Shown here: piece by piece, positions 1 to 7,232 of the stretch
Layout of the letters: every line of letters starts with the position of its first letter
How positions within the stretch are numbered: the stretch's first letter is position 1
From: an uncultured Lachnospiraceae bacterium
Lineage (GTDB): Bacteria > Bacillota > Clostridia > Lachnospirales > Lachnospiraceae
Direction of reading: 5' to 3'
DNA: 11,441 nt
Assembly (NCBI GenBank): GCA_910586025.1
Contig: CAJUIO010000105.1
Coordinates: forward strand, 1-11,441
Notes under the pieces: generated by a model
Databases searched by the model: none
What the model was told of the DNA's origin: nothing
What the model saw: only the letters and a program-made list of their open reading frames with translations
Program-made: the position numbers and the translations under genes

Positions 1-1034
1 GCCATCTCAACCTTAAGTTTCTCGGTCAGGGCGGGAACGATCTTGTTCAGGTCGCCCACGATACCGAAATCAGCCACCTCGAAGATAGGCGCTGTCTCAT
101 CCTTATTGATTGCGATAATGATATCGGATTCCTCCATACCTGCAACGTGCTGGATCGCTCCGGAGATACCGATTGCGAAATACACATTGGGACGAACGGT
201 CTTACCGGTCTGTCCTACCTGCAGATCCTTGGGCTTCCAGCCTGCGTCCACAACCGCACGGGAGCAGCTCACGGTAGCGCCCAGAACCTCTGCCAGATCT
301 TCCAGAATCTTGAAGTTCTCAGGGCTTCCGACACCGCGGCCTCCGGATACAAGAATCTTAGCGTCCATGATATCCGCCACATCGGAAACTGCCTTCACAA
401 CCTTGAGGATTTCCACATACTTGTCATTGGGGGTAAAGCCGGGATTAAACTCAATTACCTCTGCTTTTCTTCCCTCTTCCCTGGGTGCCTTCTGCATAAC
501 GCCGGGACGAACCGTCGCCATCTGAGGACGGAATTCAGGGCAGGCAATGGTAGCGATGGTGTTTCCGCCAAATGCCGGACGGGTCATGAGAAGCTGATTG
601 TGAAGCTGCTCTTTTCCGGGAATCGGATTAATGGGGAAATCACCAATGTCAAGCTGCGTACAGTCCGCGGTCAGACCTGTATGTATCCTTGCGGAAACTC
701 TGGGGCCCAGATCGCGTCCGATTGCCGTAGCGCCTACCAGGAAAATTTCAGGCTTGAATTCATTGATTACGGATGAAAGGGCATGTGCGTAAGGCTCTGT
801 CCTGTACTCCGCAAGCTCGGGATCATCCACAACGATAACCTTGTCTGCACCGTACTCACCCAGTGTATCAGCAAGAGCCTTCACACCGGAACCAACAAGA
901 ACAGCAGTTACCTCTGTGCCCAAATCTTTTGCAAGGTCCTTTCCCTTGCCGACCAATTCCAAAGCGATTCCGCTCAGTTCATTATCAACCTGCTGGGCGA
1001 AGACAAATACGCCCTTATAATCTTGAATATTCAT
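1..1034 (-). CDS. etfA: Electron transfer flavoprotein alpha subunit (3' end cut by window edge)
   Basis: EtfA carries one FAD and, with EtfB, feeds electrons from NADH to butyryl-CoA dehydrogenase in the cytoplasm. The 344 complete codons visible cover nearly the whole family length, and the frame is still open at the left edge. The C-terminal FAD-binding domain is clear: GGRGVGSPENF (231-241), SRAVVDAGW (258-266), QVGQTGK (272-278), GISGAIQHVAGM (289-300), AINKD (308-312) and DFGIVGDL (322-329). The N-terminus begins directly with the Etf fold, so there is no N-terminal ferredoxin domain of the kind some clostridial EtfA proteins have. The ATG at 1034 is preceded by GGAGG at normal spacing. 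It lies 29 bases after etfB and is surely cotranscribed with it. The paired bifurcating-type EtfB supports a role in crotonyl-CoA reduction coupled to ferredoxin reduction; that role is inference from family knowledge. Confidence 0.95.
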   Translation of the reverse strand, partial: MNIQDYKGVFVFAQQVDNELSGIALELVGKGKDLAKDLGTEVTAVLVGSGVKALADTLGEYGADKVIVVDDPELAEYRTEPYAHALSSVINEFKPEIFLVGATAIGRDLGPRVSARIHTGLTADCTQLDIGDFPINPIPGKEQLHNQLLMTRPAFGGNTIATIACPEFRPQMATVRPGVMQKAPREEGRKAEVIEFNPGFTPNDKYVEILKVVKAVSDVADIMDAKILVSGGRGVGSPENFKILEDLAEVLGATVSCSRAVVDAGWKPKDLQVGQTGKTVRPNVYFAIGISGAIQHVAGMEESDIIIAINKDETAPIFEVADFGIVGDLNKIVPALTEKLKVEM

Positions 1035-1063
1035 TTTGAACCTCCATTATTGTATTTGCTGCA

Positions 1064-1846
1064 TTAGATGACATGCTTTACTTTTAATTTGTCGATGATA
1101 TAGTCAACAGATTCCGCCGCATCAAGATTAACCTTCTCGCCCGCTCCCTTTCTGACCTTGTCGGAAGCCTTTGCGATCTGTGTAGGTGAACCCTTAAGTC
1201 CCAGATTGGAATCTTCAACGTTAACCAGATTCGCTCTTCCCCATACGGTGATCTCTGCATTGTATGCGTCAAAAATTCCGCCGGGTGTCATATAACGAGG
1301 CTCATTTAATTCTGCAAGGGCCGTGATCAGACAAGGCATTTTTGCCTTTAACACATGATATCTGTCGTCAAACTGACGCTCAACGATCACGCTGTCACCC
1401 TCGATCTCGATCTTCTGAGCATAGGAAATAACCGGGATTCCCAGATGCTCGGAAATCTGAGGTCCAACCTGAGCGGTATCTCCGTCAATCGCCTGACGGC
1501 CCGTGATGATCAGGTCATATTCCAGATTGCGGATTGCCCCTGCCAGTGTCTGTGAGGTTGCCCAGGTATCAGCTCCGCCAAGTATGCGGTCTGTCACGAG
1601 AACTCCCTTGTCAGCTCCCATGGCGATAGCTTCCCTCAGAACCTCCTCCGCCTTGGGAAGTCCCATGGTAACCACTGTAACCTCTGCATCATATTTATCC
1701 TTTAACCGAAGCGCCGCCTCCAGACCTGCCTTGTCGTCCGGATTCATGATTGTGAGCATCGCGCCTCTGTCAAGCGTACCGTCGGGATTGAATTTAACTC
1801 CGCCCTTCGTATCAGGTACCTGTTTAATACAAACAACGATTTTCAT
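1064..1846 (-). CDS. etfB: Electron transfer flavoprotein beta subunit, bifurcating type
   Basis: A 260-residue protein, the usual EtfB length. In clostridial Bcd/Etf complexes this subunit holds the FAD at which NADH electrons are split between ferredoxin and the dehydrogenase. Visible motifs are the N-terminal VCIKQVPDT (5-13), NPDDKAGLEAALRLKD (35-50), DRILGGADTWATS (86-98), GRQAIDGDTAQVGPQ (116-130) and NEPRY (181-185). The GADTWATS and AIDGDTAQVG segments resemble those of bifurcating Etf proteins (family knowledge). The start at 1846 has AAGGAGAG about nine bases upstream. It follows bcd by 48 bases and precedes etfA by 29, so all three are probably made from one message in the ratio needed for the Bcd-Etf complex. 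Confidence 0.96.
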   Translation of the reverse strand: MKIVVCIKQVPDTKGGVKFNPDGTLDRGAMLTIMNPDDKAGLEAALRLKDKYDAEVTVVTMGLPKAEEVLREAIAMGADKGVLVTDRILGGADTWATSQTLAGAIRNLEYDLIITGRQAIDGDTAQVGPQISEHLGIPVISYAQKIEIEGDSVIVERQFDDRYHVLKAKMPCLITALAELNEPRYMTPGGIFDAYNAEITVWGRANLVNVEDSNLGLKGSPTQIAKASDKVRKGAGEKVNLDAAESVDYIIDKLKVKHVI

Positions 1847-1894
1847 TGTATTATCTCTCCTTAATTATTTTCTGTTTTGATTCCCGTCTCTCAA

Positions 1895-3049
1895 TTATTT
1901 CAACAATGCACCGGAGATAACCATTCTCTGAACCTCGGATGTACCCTCGTAGATCTCGGTGATCTTGGCATCTCTCATCATGCGCTCCACGTCGTACTCT
2001 CTTATGTAGCCGTAGCCGCCGTGCAGCTGAACCGCCTTGGTGGTCACTTCCATCGCAACCTCTGCCGCATACAGCTTAGCCGTAGCCGCCTCGATGGAAT
2101 AAACCTTCTGGGTTGCCTTAGCCATTGCCGCCTTGTAAACGAGAAGCTGAGCCGCCTGAACCTTGGTAGCCATGTCAGCTAACTGGAACTGTGTGTTCTG
2201 GAAAGCGCCGATGGCTCTTCCAAACTGCTTTCTCTCCTTCACATACTCAACGGTACGGTCGAGTGCGCCCTCTGCAAGTCCCAGAGCCTGCGCCGCAATA
2301 CCGATACGTCCGCCGTCGAGAGTATGCATTGCGATTCCAAAGCCCTTGCCTTCCTGTCCCAGGAGATTTTCCTTCGGGATACGGCAGTCCGTAAAGATCA
2401 GCTCATAGGTTGAGGATCCGCGGATACCCATCTTCTTTTCCTTTGTACCGAAGGTAAAGCCGGGGGTTCCCTTTTCCACGATAAATGCGGAGATCAATTT
2501 CTTGCTTCTGCCCTTTTTGTCAGTAACCACTCCTGTTACGGCAAAGATTACATAGACATCGGCTTCCTTACCGTTGGTGATGAAGATTTTGGAGCCGTTA
2601 AGCACCCACTCGTCGCCCTCCAGAACAGCCTTTGTCTGCTGTCCCTGTGCGTCCGTACCTGCTCCGGGCTCGGTAAGACCGAAAGCGCCCAGCTTCTCAC
2701 CCTTTGCAAGGGGTACCAGATATTTCTGCTTCTGCTCTTCCGTACCGTAGGTCATGATCGGGTCACAGCAAAGAGAGGTGTGTGCGGAAACAATAACGCC
2801 TGTGGTTCCGCAGACCTTGGAGAGCTCCTCCACGCACATAGCGTAGGTAAGGGGATCGCAGCCCTGTCCGCCGTACTCCTTGGGAACGGGAATTCCAAGG
2901 AAGCCTGCCTTTGCCATTTTTTCAACGGTTCCTCTGGGGAAAACCTCTGTTTCATCCACTTCCTGAGCCAGGGGCTTTACTTCTTTTTCTGCAAACTCCT
3001 TGAAGAGAGTTCTTGCCATTTCATGTTGTTTGCTTAACATAAAATCCAT
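1895..3049 (-). CDS. bcd: Butyryl-CoA dehydrogenase (short-chain acyl-CoA dehydrogenase)
   Basis: A FAD enzyme that reduces crotonyl-CoA to butyryl-CoA with electrons from EtfAB, the energy-conserving step of butyrate fermentation. The 384 residues match the family. The first acyl-CoA dehydrogenase signature is GLTEPGAGTDAQG (124-136). The second region, QLHGGYGYIREYDVERMMRD (341-360), leads into ITEIYEGTSE, where Glu368 is the expected catalytic base that removes the alpha proton. The start at 3049 (MDFMLSKQHE) is typical of clostridial Bcd and has GGAGGA upstream. It sits 35 bases after hbd and 48 before etfB. The adjacent etfBA and the pathway genes upstream make butyryl-CoA the likely product rather than a longer or branched acyl-CoA. 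Confidence 0.95.
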   Translation of the reverse strand: MDFMLSKQHEMARTLFKEFAEKEVKPLAQEVDETEVFPRGTVEKMAKAGFLGIPVPKEYGGQGCDPLTYAMCVEELSKVCGTTGVIVSAHTSLCCDPIMTYGTEEQKQKYLVPLAKGEKLGAFGLTEPGAGTDAQGQQTKAVLEGDEWVLNGSKIFITNGKEADVYVIFAVTGVVTDKKGRSKKLISAFIVEKGTPGFTFGTKEKKMGIRGSSTYELIFTDCRIPKENLLGQEGKGFGIAMHTLDGGRIGIAAQALGLAEGALDRTVEYVKERKQFGRAIGAFQNTQFQLADMATKVQAAQLLVYKAAMAKATQKVYSIEAATAKLYAAEVAMEVTTKAVQLHGGYGYIREYDVERMMRDAKITEIYEGTSEVQRMVISGALLK

Positions 3050-3084
3050 GATTTTGATTCCTCCATATCGTTATTTTTTGTCCA

Positions 3085-3927
3085 TTATTTCTTTGAATAA
3101 TCATAGAAACCGATGCCTGTCTTCTTGCCCAGCTTGCCGGCGCGAACCATCTTGCGAAGAAGGGGATGAGGACGATACTTGGGATCGCCGGTCTCATTCT
3201 GAAGCACTTCCATGATCGCCAGCACGATATCAAGACCTACCAGGTCGCCAAGAGCAAGAGGTCCCATGGGATGATTTGCTCCGAGCTTCATAGCCTCGTC
3301 AATGTCAGCCACGCTTGCCGTTCCGTCCGCATAGATGCCGATCGCCTCATTGATCATCGGGATAAGGATTCTGTTTACAACGAAGCCGGGAGCTTCCTTT
3401 ACCTGTACGGGTGTCTTGCCGATTTCCACGGAAATCGCTTTGATCTTCTCCACCATCTCATCCGGCGTGTTCTCGCCTGCGATCACCTCAACCAGCTTCA
3501 TTCTGTCAGCAGGGTTGAAGAAATGCATTCCGATCATAGGTCTGTCAAGTCCCGCTCCGATCTCTGTGATGGATAAGGAAGAGGTGTTGGAAGCAAACAT
3601 GCACTCAGGCTTAACGATAGCCATCAGCTCCTTGAAGGTGTCCTTCTTAATCTTCATGTTCTCGGGAGCCACCTCAACGATCAGGTCACAATCCGTGCAG
3701 ATGTCCTTGAGTCCGCAGGTGATTTTGCCCATGATGGCATCAGCCTTCTCCTGGGTCATCTTTTCCTTGCTTACAAGGAAGTTCAGATTCTTCTGGATTC
3801 TCGCCTTTCCTCCCTCTGCAAACTCCATCTTAATGTCGCAGAGACATACTTCGTATCCGTCTGTCATTGCAAATGCCTGTGCGATTCCGGCACCCATGGT
3901 ACCTGCACCAATAATACCTACTTTCAT
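3085..3927 (-). CDS. hbd: 3-hydroxybutyryl-CoA dehydrogenase
   Basis: Reduces acetoacetyl-CoA to 3-hydroxybutyryl-CoA with NAD(P)H, the second step toward butyryl-CoA. The 280-residue protein begins MKVGIIGAGTMGAGIAQAF, a Rossmann dinucleotide site with G7xG9xxG12. The family's catalytic residues are visible as Ser117 (SNTSSLSI), His135 (MHFFNPADRMKLVEVI), Glu147 and Asn185 (GFVVNRILIPMINEA). The frame stays open 12 codons further upstream to an ATG at 3963. I chose the ATG at 3927 because AGGAGG lies seven bases ahead of it and the Rossmann strand starts there, as in known homologues. The extra upstream codons fall in the leader behind the promoter at 3980-4007. The gap to crt is 106 bases and to bcd 35, so hbd may be the first gene of its own transcript as well as part of a long thl message. 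Confidence 0.95.
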   Translation of the reverse strand: MKVGIIGAGTMGAGIAQAFAMTDGYEVCLCDIKMEFAEGGKARIQKNLNFLVSKEKMTQEKADAIMGKITCGLKDICTDCDLIVEVAPENMKIKKDTFKELMAIVKPECMFASNTSSLSITEIGAGLDRPMIGMHFFNPADRMKLVEVIAGENTPDEMVEKIKAISVEIGKTPVQVKEAPGFVVNRILIPMINEAIGIYADGTASVADIDEAMKLGANHPMGPLALGDLVGLDIVLAIMEVLQNETGDPKYRPHPLLRKMVRAGKLGKKTGIGFYDYSKK

Positions 3928-3979
3928 TTTACGTCCTCCTACATTCATCCTGGCCGCTTTCATCCGCAGCCGTTTTCTT

Positions 3980-4007
3980 ATTATATCAGGCAGCTTTTCG
4001 CTGTCAA
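3980..4007 (-). promoter_or_regulatory. Consensus sigma-A-type promoter for hbd-bcd-etfBA
   Basis: On the minus strand TTGACA (4007-4002) and TATAAT (3985-3980) are both perfect consensus hexamers, separated by 16 bases, and a TG one base before the -10 makes it an extended -10. Transcription would start near 3973, giving a leader of about 45 bases before the hbd ATG at 3927, with its AGGAGG site inside. This lies in the crt-hbd gap, the right place for an internal operon promoter. Activity is inferred from sequence only. Confidence 0.75.
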
Positions 4008-4033
4008 TATCTTTGGTCCAAAGCCCTCTCCTC

Positions 4034-4819
4034 TCAGCAGTTCTTGAAGGGCTCCTTTACCTTCTCCTTATTCTTGTCAAGGAAAAATGCCATGCCATAC
4101 CTCTGATCCTCTGTCTCGAAGCAGTCGCCAAAAAGCTTTTCCTCGATCACGATTGCCGCATCCATATCCACATCCAGTCCCTCGTTAATCGCCTTCTTGC
4201 AGTTGCGCACGGCGATGGGAGCGTTCTTTGCAATGCCGGCCGCCATCTTCTCCGCGGCGCCCATCAGCTCCTCCTGGGTATAGACAGCGTTCACAAGACC
4301 GATCCGAAGGGCCTCGTCAGCCTTGATGTTCCTTGCCGTGTAGATCATCTGCTTTGCCATGCCCGCACCAACCAGACGTGCAAGCCTCTGAGTTCCGCCA
4401 AAGCCGGGGGTGATTCCAAGTCCTACCTCGGGCTGTCCGAAAACCGCATTGTCAGAGCAGATGCGGATATCGCAGCTCATGGAGATCTCGCAGCCGCCGC
4501 CCAGTGCAAAGCCGTTTATTGCCGCAATCACAGGGATAGGGAAGGTTTCCAGCTTGCGGAACACGTCATTTCCCTTCTTGCCAAATGCCTCTCCCTCTGC
4601 CTTGGTGAGGGTGCTCATCTCTCCGATGTCCGCTCCCGCCACAAAGGATTTCTGGCCTGCGCCTGTAAGAATCAGACATCTCACCTCGTCAAGATTCACG
4701 GCATCCAGCGTCGCACTCAGCTCATCGAGAACGGATGAATTCAGTGCGTTCAGCGCCTTTTCACGGCTGATGGTAATGATCCCGTAAGCGCCCTTTTGTT
4801 CGTATACGATAAATTCCAT
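4034..4819 (-). CDS. crt: 3-hydroxybutyryl-CoA dehydratase (crotonase)
   Basis: Enoyl-CoA hydratase family enzyme that interconverts 3-hydroxybutyryl-CoA and crotonyl-CoA. The 261 residues match clostridial Crt. Visible features are SFVAGADIGEM (58-68), whose backbone forms part of the oxyanion hole, ALGGGCEISMSCD (105-117) with Glu111, and FGQPEVGLGITPGFGGTQRL (127-146) with Glu131. Glu111 and Glu131 are the two expected acid/base residues, so the enzyme should be a hydratase and not only an isomerase. The start at 4819 has AAGGAGAGG upstream. It lies 118 bases after thl, with a stem-loop in between, and 106 bases before hbd. Its place between thiolase and hbd/bcd ties it to butyrate formation rather than fatty acid breakdown. 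Confidence 0.95.
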   Translation of the reverse strand: MEFIVYEQKGAYGIITISREKALNALNSSVLDELSATLDAVNLDEVRCLILTGAGQKSFVAGADIGEMSTLTKAEGEAFGKKGNDVFRKLETFPIPVIAAINGFALGGGCEISMSCDIRICSDNAVFGQPEVGLGITPGFGGTQRLARLVGAGMAKQMIYTARNIKADEALRIGLVNAVYTQEELMGAAEKMAAGIAKNAPIAVRNCKKAINEGLDVDMDAAIVIEEKLFGDCFETEDQRYGMAFFLDKNKEKVKEPFKNC

Positions 4820-4854
4820 TTTCTACCTCTCCTTTATGTTCATTTCTATTACGC

Positions 4855-4890
4855 AAGGAAGAATGGCCCTGTGAAAAAGCCATTCTCCTT
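4855..4890 (-). other. Intercistronic stem-loop between thl and crt
   Basis: Arms 4855-4867 and 4879-4890 pair over 12 base pairs with a single bulged base (4860) around an 11-base loop. The right arm overlaps a perfect 12-base palindrome, CTTTCATGAAAG (4888-4899), so an alternative fold is possible. There is no U-run after the stem in the direction of transcription, so it is not a normal terminator. It could be an RNA processing or stability element, or could tune crt expression. A 23-codon frame (4894-4823) starts in this palindrome, crosses the hairpin and stops one codon before the crt start. Confidence 0.55.
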
Positions 4891-4937
4891 TCATGAAAGA
4901 TACCCGGCCTTCCCGGAATCCCTCATATTTTTATAGG

Positions 4938-6122
4938 TTAGTCTTCCATTTTTACCACGGTCGCACATCCCATACCGCCGCCGATGCACAGGGTAGCGAG
5001 ACCCGTCTTGGCTCCCTTTGCCTGCATCTCATGAAGCAGTGTCACAAGGATACGGCATCCGGAAGCTCCCACAGGATGCCCCAGAGCAATAGCGCCTCCG
5101 TTGGGATTGAGCTGCTTATCCACGTCAATTCCCAGATCCTTTCCGACTGCAACGGACTGTGCCGCAAACGCCTCGTTTGCCTCGATAATATCAAAGTCCT
5201 CGATCTTAAGGCCGGTCTTTGCCATAACCTTCTTGGTTGCCGCAACAGGACCGATTCCCATTACCTCAGGCCTTACGCCTGCGAGAGCGCCTGCAACAAA
5301 GGTAGCCATGGGTTTAACGCCGAGCTCCTTCGCCTTCTCCTCGCTCATCACCACGATGGCAGCAGCGCCGTCATTGATTCCGGACGCGTTTCCTGCCGTC
5401 ACGAATCCGCCGGGATTGATGGGACGCAGCTTTGCAAGTCCTTCGATCGTGGAGCCTGCGCGGGGGCCCTCATCCACCTTGAATTCAACCATTTCCTTTT
5501 TCTTCTTAACCATAACGGGTACGATCTCAGCGTCAAAAGCTCCGGACTTCTGAGCAGCCTCTGTCTTCTGCTGGCTCTTTAATGCGAACTCATCCAGCTC
5601 TTCCCTGGTCAGTCCCCACTCCTCGCAGATATTGTCCGCTGTCTTGATCATGTGATAGTCATTGAACGCATCCCAGAGAGCGTCCTTGATCATGGTATCC
5701 ACCAGGGTACCGTTATTCATTCTATATCCAAAACGTGCCTGAGGAACTGCATAGGGAGCCATGGACATGTTTTCCATACCGCCTGCAACCACGATATCCG
5801 CATCTCCTGCCATGATCATCTGTGCTGCCTGATTCACACAATTAAGACCGGAACCGCACACGACATTCATGGTAACTGCAGGCACCTCGATGGGCAGACC
5901 TGCCTTGATAGAAGCCTGACGGGCCACGTTCTGTCCCTGTCCTGCCTGGATAACACATCCCATGTAAACCTGGTCCACAGCCTCAGGCGCCACGCCCGCC
6001 CTGCTCAACGCTTCCTTGATTACGATCGCACCAAGCTCCGCAGCGGGTACTGTGCTTAAAGAGCCACCCATAGTACCGATGGCTGTACGGCATGCGCCGG
6101 CTAAAACTACTTTTTTTGCCAT
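4938..6122 (-). CDS. thl: Acetyl-CoA acetyltransferase (thiolase)
   Basis: Condenses two acetyl-CoA to acetoacetyl-CoA, the entry step to butyryl-CoA, in the cytoplasm. The 394 residues are the normal length for a biosynthetic thiolase. The acylated cysteine is Cys89 in NVVCGSGLNCV, followed by NEAFA (316-320), the active-site histidine His349 in GGAIALGHPVGASGCR (342-357), and the second cysteine Cys379 in LCIGGGMGC. All catalytic residues are intact. The start at 6122 has GGAGGAAAG upstream. It is the first gene of the cluster, with its own promoter at 6188-6216 and a Rex-like site in the leader, and it is separated from hflC by 146 bases. Homologues of this class are called thl, thlA or atoB; the neighbours favour thl. 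Confidence 0.96.
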   Translation of the reverse strand: MAKKVVLAGACRTAIGTMGGSLSTVPAAELGAIVIKEALSRAGVAPEAVDQVYMGCVIQAGQGQNVARQASIKAGLPIEVPAVTMNVVCGSGLNCVNQAAQMIMAGDADIVVAGGMENMSMAPYAVPQARFGYRMNNGTLVDTMIKDALWDAFNDYHMIKTADNICEEWGLTREELDEFALKSQQKTEAAQKSGAFDAEIVPVMVKKKKEMVEFKVDEGPRAGSTIEGLAKLRPINPGGFVTAGNASGINDGAAAIVVMSEEKAKELGVKPMATFVAGALAGVRPEVMGIGPVAATKKVMAKTGLKIEDFDIIEANEAFAAQSVAVGKDLGIDVDKQLNPNGGAIALGHPVGASGCRILVTLLHEMQAKGAKTGLATLCIGGGMGCATVVKMED

Positions 6123-6156
6123 TGTTTCTTTCCTCCGTCTGATTAAAAACTTTAGA

Positions 6157-6174
6157 TTGTTAATTTTTTATCAT
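6157..6174 (-). promoter_or_regulatory. Possible Rex (NADH/NAD+ sensing repressor) operator in the thl leader
   Basis: The plus strand reads TTGTTAATTTTTTATCAT. Against the known Rex consensus TTGTTAAnnnnTTAACAA the first half matches 7 of 7 and the second 5 of 7, with the correct four-base spacer. It lies about 7-24 bases downstream of the predicted thl transcription start. Rex is known to control butyrate and solvent genes in clostridia, so the context fits. The region is AT-rich, which raises the chance of a coincidental match. Confidence 0.45.
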
Positions 6175-6187
6175 TACCAACGTTTTC

Positions 6188-6216
6188 ATTATATCATAGG
6201 GTTATTTTTTTTGCAA
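6188..6216 (-). promoter_or_regulatory. Promoter of the thl-led butyrate operon
   Basis: On the minus strand TTGCAA (6216-6211), a 17-base spacer and TATAAT (6193-6188), preceded by TG at the extended -10 position. The start point would be near 6181, leaving a leader of about 58 bases with GGAGGAAAG before the thl ATG. The -10 and the bases after it closely resemble those of the hbd promoter (TGATATAAT followed by GAAAACG in both). Confidence 0.7.
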
Positions 6217-6235
6217 TCCATTCCCTTCTAAACGA

Positions 6236-6263
6236 ATAAAAATCCTTCAAAATTCTGCGGATT
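6236..6263 (-). terminator. Weak possible intrinsic terminator after hflC
   Basis: Just past the hflC stop, the minus strand has AATCC (6263-6259) pairing with GGATT (6245-6241), and an inner CAG/TTG pairing closes the loop. The second arm runs into TTTATT. The stem is short and partly mismatched, so termination may be leaky and some hflKC transcripts could read into thl. Confidence 0.35.
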
Positions 6264-6268
6264 CAGGG

Positions 6269-7138
6269 TCAGGGATAAAACACCTGGGCCACCGGCGAGC
6301 TCTCGTCAATAATCAGCGTCTTGTTGTTTCCTGTCATCGTGGCCTTCGCCGCATCCAGGGAACGGAGGAACAGGTAAAATTCCGCCTTCTCCGGATTATT
6401 GTAGGTCTCGCTGAGAATCCTCATGTATTCCGCCTCGCCCTTGGCGATGATCTCCGCCGCCCTGGCATCTGCCTCGGACTGCATCACTATGATCTCCGCC
6501 TTTGTCTTGTTGGAGATCTCCTTTGCCTCCTCCTGGCCCTCGGCCTGATAGGTTGCCGCAATATTATTCCTCTCGGAAATCATTCTCTCATAGACCGCCT
6601 TTTTATTTTCGTCCGGAAGATCCAGAGACTTGGTCTCCACCGCCAGCAGCACGATTCCGTACTGTGACAGAGTGTCTCCGATATTATCCATAATCGCCTT
6701 TGCAAGCGCCCCGTCCCTGCCGCTGATCACTTCCTCCTGGCTGAGACTGCTGATCACGTTCTTCAGGCTGTTATATACTATGGCATCAATACGGGATTCC
6801 GCATTGCTCTTCTGTGCGCTGAGCGTCTGCGTATATTTCTGCGGATCCTCAATTCTCCAGAGAGCAAAGCAGTCTGCGATCATGGATTTCTTGTCCTTTG
6901 TCATCACGTCGCTGACCGCAAGGTCATAGAGCAGAACCTCGTTTTCGATCTTTTCCGCACTCTGAATAAAGGGGATCTTAAAGCTGAGCCCCGGCTCCTG
7001 TCTGACATCCACAATCTTTCCGAACTGCTTGATAACAGTAAATTCATTGGGATAAGTCACCACCATGCCGGCTCCTGCCGCCGTAAGAAGTATTATCACC
7101 GCCACAAGGGGCACCAAAAAACCTTTTTTCTTCTTCAT
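6269..7138 (-). CDS. hflC: HflC-like SPFH/band-7 membrane protein
   Basis: HflC and HflK form a large membrane complex; in E. coli it surrounds and modulates the FtsH protease. This 289-residue protein has a basic start (MKKKK) and a single hydrophobic anchor at about 6-29, followed by the SPFH/band-7 domain from about 30 (EFTVIKQFGKIVDVRQEPGLSFKIPFIQ) to about 190. A charged helical stretch rich in Ala, Glu and Lys (about 190-245) follows. The C-terminal segment near SLDAAKATMTGNNKTLIIDESSP is typical of HflC. The start at 7138 has GGAG upstream. It follows hflK by 94 bases. No FtsH gene is in the window, so the FtsH link is family knowledge only. A flotillin-like scaffold role is the alternative. 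Confidence 0.85.
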   Translation of the reverse strand: MKKKKGFLVPLVAVIILLTAAGAGMVVTYPNEFTVIKQFGKIVDVRQEPGLSFKIPFIQSAEKIENEVLLYDLAVSDVMTKDKKSMIADCFALWRIEDPQKYTQTLSAQKSNAESRIDAIVYNSLKNVISSLSQEEVISGRDGALAKAIMDNIGDTLSQYGIVLLAVETKSLDLPDENKKAVYERMISERNNIAATYQAEGQEEAKEISNKTKAEIIVMQSEADARAAEIIAKGEAEYMRILSETYNNPEKAEFYLFLRSLDAAKATMTGNNKTLIIDESSPVAQVFYP

Positions 7139-7152
7139 ATTATCTCCAATCC

Positions 7153-7164
7153 GCCCTTTCGGGC
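7153..7164 (-). other. Small GAAA-tetraloop hairpin ahead of the hflC ribosome binding site
   Basis: The transcript would read GCCC-GAAA-GGGC, a four-base-pair GC stem capped by a GNRA-type tetraloop, ending seven bases before the GGAG of hflC. The same 94-base hflK-hflC gap also holds AGAAC/GTTCT arms (7232-7228 and 7187-7183), so it may fold as a unit and adjust hflC translation or mRNA stability. This is structure by eye only. Confidence 0.35.
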
Positions 7165-7232
7165 CTGCCTTCCCTTCCGCAGAGAACGACAGTTTGTCAT
7201 GCCAATTACCACATGATATTCGCCGTGGTTCT

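Noticed and set aside
147..1067. Plus-strand frames in the etfA region
   Set aside because: The minus strand encodes EtfA with continuous family motifs over all 344 visible codons; the plus frames are shadows.
3928..3963. Upstream start for hbd adding 12 residues
   Set aside because: The ATG at 3927 has AGGAGG at the correct distance and begins directly at the Rossmann strand; the upstream ATG has no such site.
3335..4738. Open 467-codon plus-strand frame opposite hbd and crt
   Set aside because: It is antisense to two genes with complete catalytic motifs, crosses their intergenic gap, shows no recognisable domain and lacks a ribosome binding site; it is a by-product of codon bias.
4855..4890. 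thl-crt hairpin as an intrinsic terminator
   Set aside because: No run of U follows the stem in the direction of transcription, and crt has no convincing promoter of its own, so readthrough is needed.
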